Assembly (NCBI GenBank): GCA_002385815.1
Contig: DGEE01000081.1
Coordinates: forward strand, 2,801-9,150
From: Hungateiclostridiaceae bacterium UBA3934
GTDB lineage: Bacteria > Bacillota > Clostridia > Acetivibrionales > DTU013
DNA: 6,350 nt
Direction: 5' to 3'
The translations under genes and the position numbers were made by a program. The notes beneath the pieces were generated by a model. It saw only the letters and a program-made list of their open reading frames with translations, ran no database searches and had not been told where the DNA came from. Below, piece after piece: positions 6,131-6,350 of this stretch (within the stretch, counting starts at the first letter, position 1; the number at the start of each line of letters is the position of its first letter).

Positions 6131-6159
6131 ATTATACAGTCGGGTTCTGTATTTGTCAA
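6131..6159 (-). promoter_or_regulatory. consensus sigma-A promoter of the tRNA genes
   Basis: TTGACA (6159-6154), a 17-base spacer and TATAAT (6136-6131) match the sigma-A consensus at all twelve positions. The start is expected near 6124, giving a leader of about 22 bases before tRNA-Gly. A strong constitutive promoter is typical for stable RNA. A short palindrome CCGACT/AGTCGG (6120-6125 and 6138-6143) brackets the -10 box. Confidence 0.92.
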
Positions 6160-6181
6160 TGTTGTATTTTTACAAACTTCA

Positions 6182-6350
6182 CTACCCGGCCTTATATTTC
6201 TCAATAAGTCCTATCACATCCTCCACAGATGCGAATTCTTCCTCATTGATTCTTTGTTCCAGTTCAATATCACGCAGGAACCCCTGCTGACTCTGAAAAT
6301 ATATATGGGCTACCGGGAACGGGACCGCGCCGCTGGCTCCGGTGCCTGTG
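6182..6350 (-). CDS. C-terminal end of an unrecognised protein
   Basis: An open frame enters at the right edge and ends at TAG 6184-6182, followed at once by an in-frame TGA; 55 codons are visible. The end reads as a real protein tail: a Gly/Ala/Pro-rich part (TGTGASGAVPFPVAHIY), then a charged helix FLRDIELEQRINEEEF and a last helix SVEDVIGLIEKYKAG. The ending resembles the helix of acyl-carrier-like or other small helical domains, but that is far too little to name a family. No terminator is visible in the 22 bases before the tRNA promoter -35 box, so its transcript may run into the tRNA genes. Confidence 0.7.
   Translation of the reverse strand, partial: TGTGASGAVPFPVAHIYFQSQQGFLRDIELEQRINEEEFASVEDVIGLIEKYKAG

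Noticed and set aside
6163..6178. Short TTGTA/TACAA inverted repeat after the right-hand partial gene as a terminator
   Set aside because: The stem is only five A/T-rich pairs and no GC-rich stem with a U-run is present.

Overview
The window looks like chromosomal DNA of a Gram-positive anaerobe or relative in the Bacillota, most likely class Clostridia. The pointers are a SecA with the low-GC Gram-positive style C-terminal CPC-x8-CC zinc tail, a YerC/YecD (TrpR-like) regulator, a single bifunctional FolC, strong AGGAGG-type ribosome binding sites, textbook sigma-A promoters and tRNAs with encoded CCA. No species is claimed. Everything I can support as a gene lies on the minus strand, so the window is read from right to left.

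Reading direction (6350 to 1): the C-terminal end of an unrecognised gene (6350-6182); a consensus promoter and tRNA-Gly(TCC); a second promoter and tRNA-Arg(TCT); a terminator-like hairpin; about 300 bases with no convincing gene; then a sigma-A promoter with an overlapping palindrome that starts a probable operon: yerC (TrpR-family repressor-like protein), a 101-residue TTG-initiated ORF with an N-terminal hydrophobic segment, secA, folC and a TPR protein that runs off the left edge. No terminator is visible between yerC and the left edge.

The most interesting part is the 360 bases between yerC and secA. A small putative exported or membrane-anchored peptide starts on the last bases of yerC and stops 61 bases before secA. 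Its last Ser-Pro-Pro codons contain ACCTCC, the exact complement of the GGAGGT ribosome binding site of secA, with hairpins in between. This is the layout expected of a SecM-type secretion monitor, in which a stalled leader peptide controls secA translation. It is a hypothesis from architecture only; no known arrest motif is present, and the second half of the ORF has odd composition.

Three other structures are not explained by the genes: a near-perfect TACAGTA/TACTGTA palindrome just downstream of the yerC -10 box (candidate YerC operator); an array of seven TGYYRRT heptamers spaced strictly 11,12,11,12,11,12 between folC and the TPR gene; and a 27-base duplicated unit between secA and folC that is in frame with a possible 29-codon ORF whose TAA overlaps a folC ATG.
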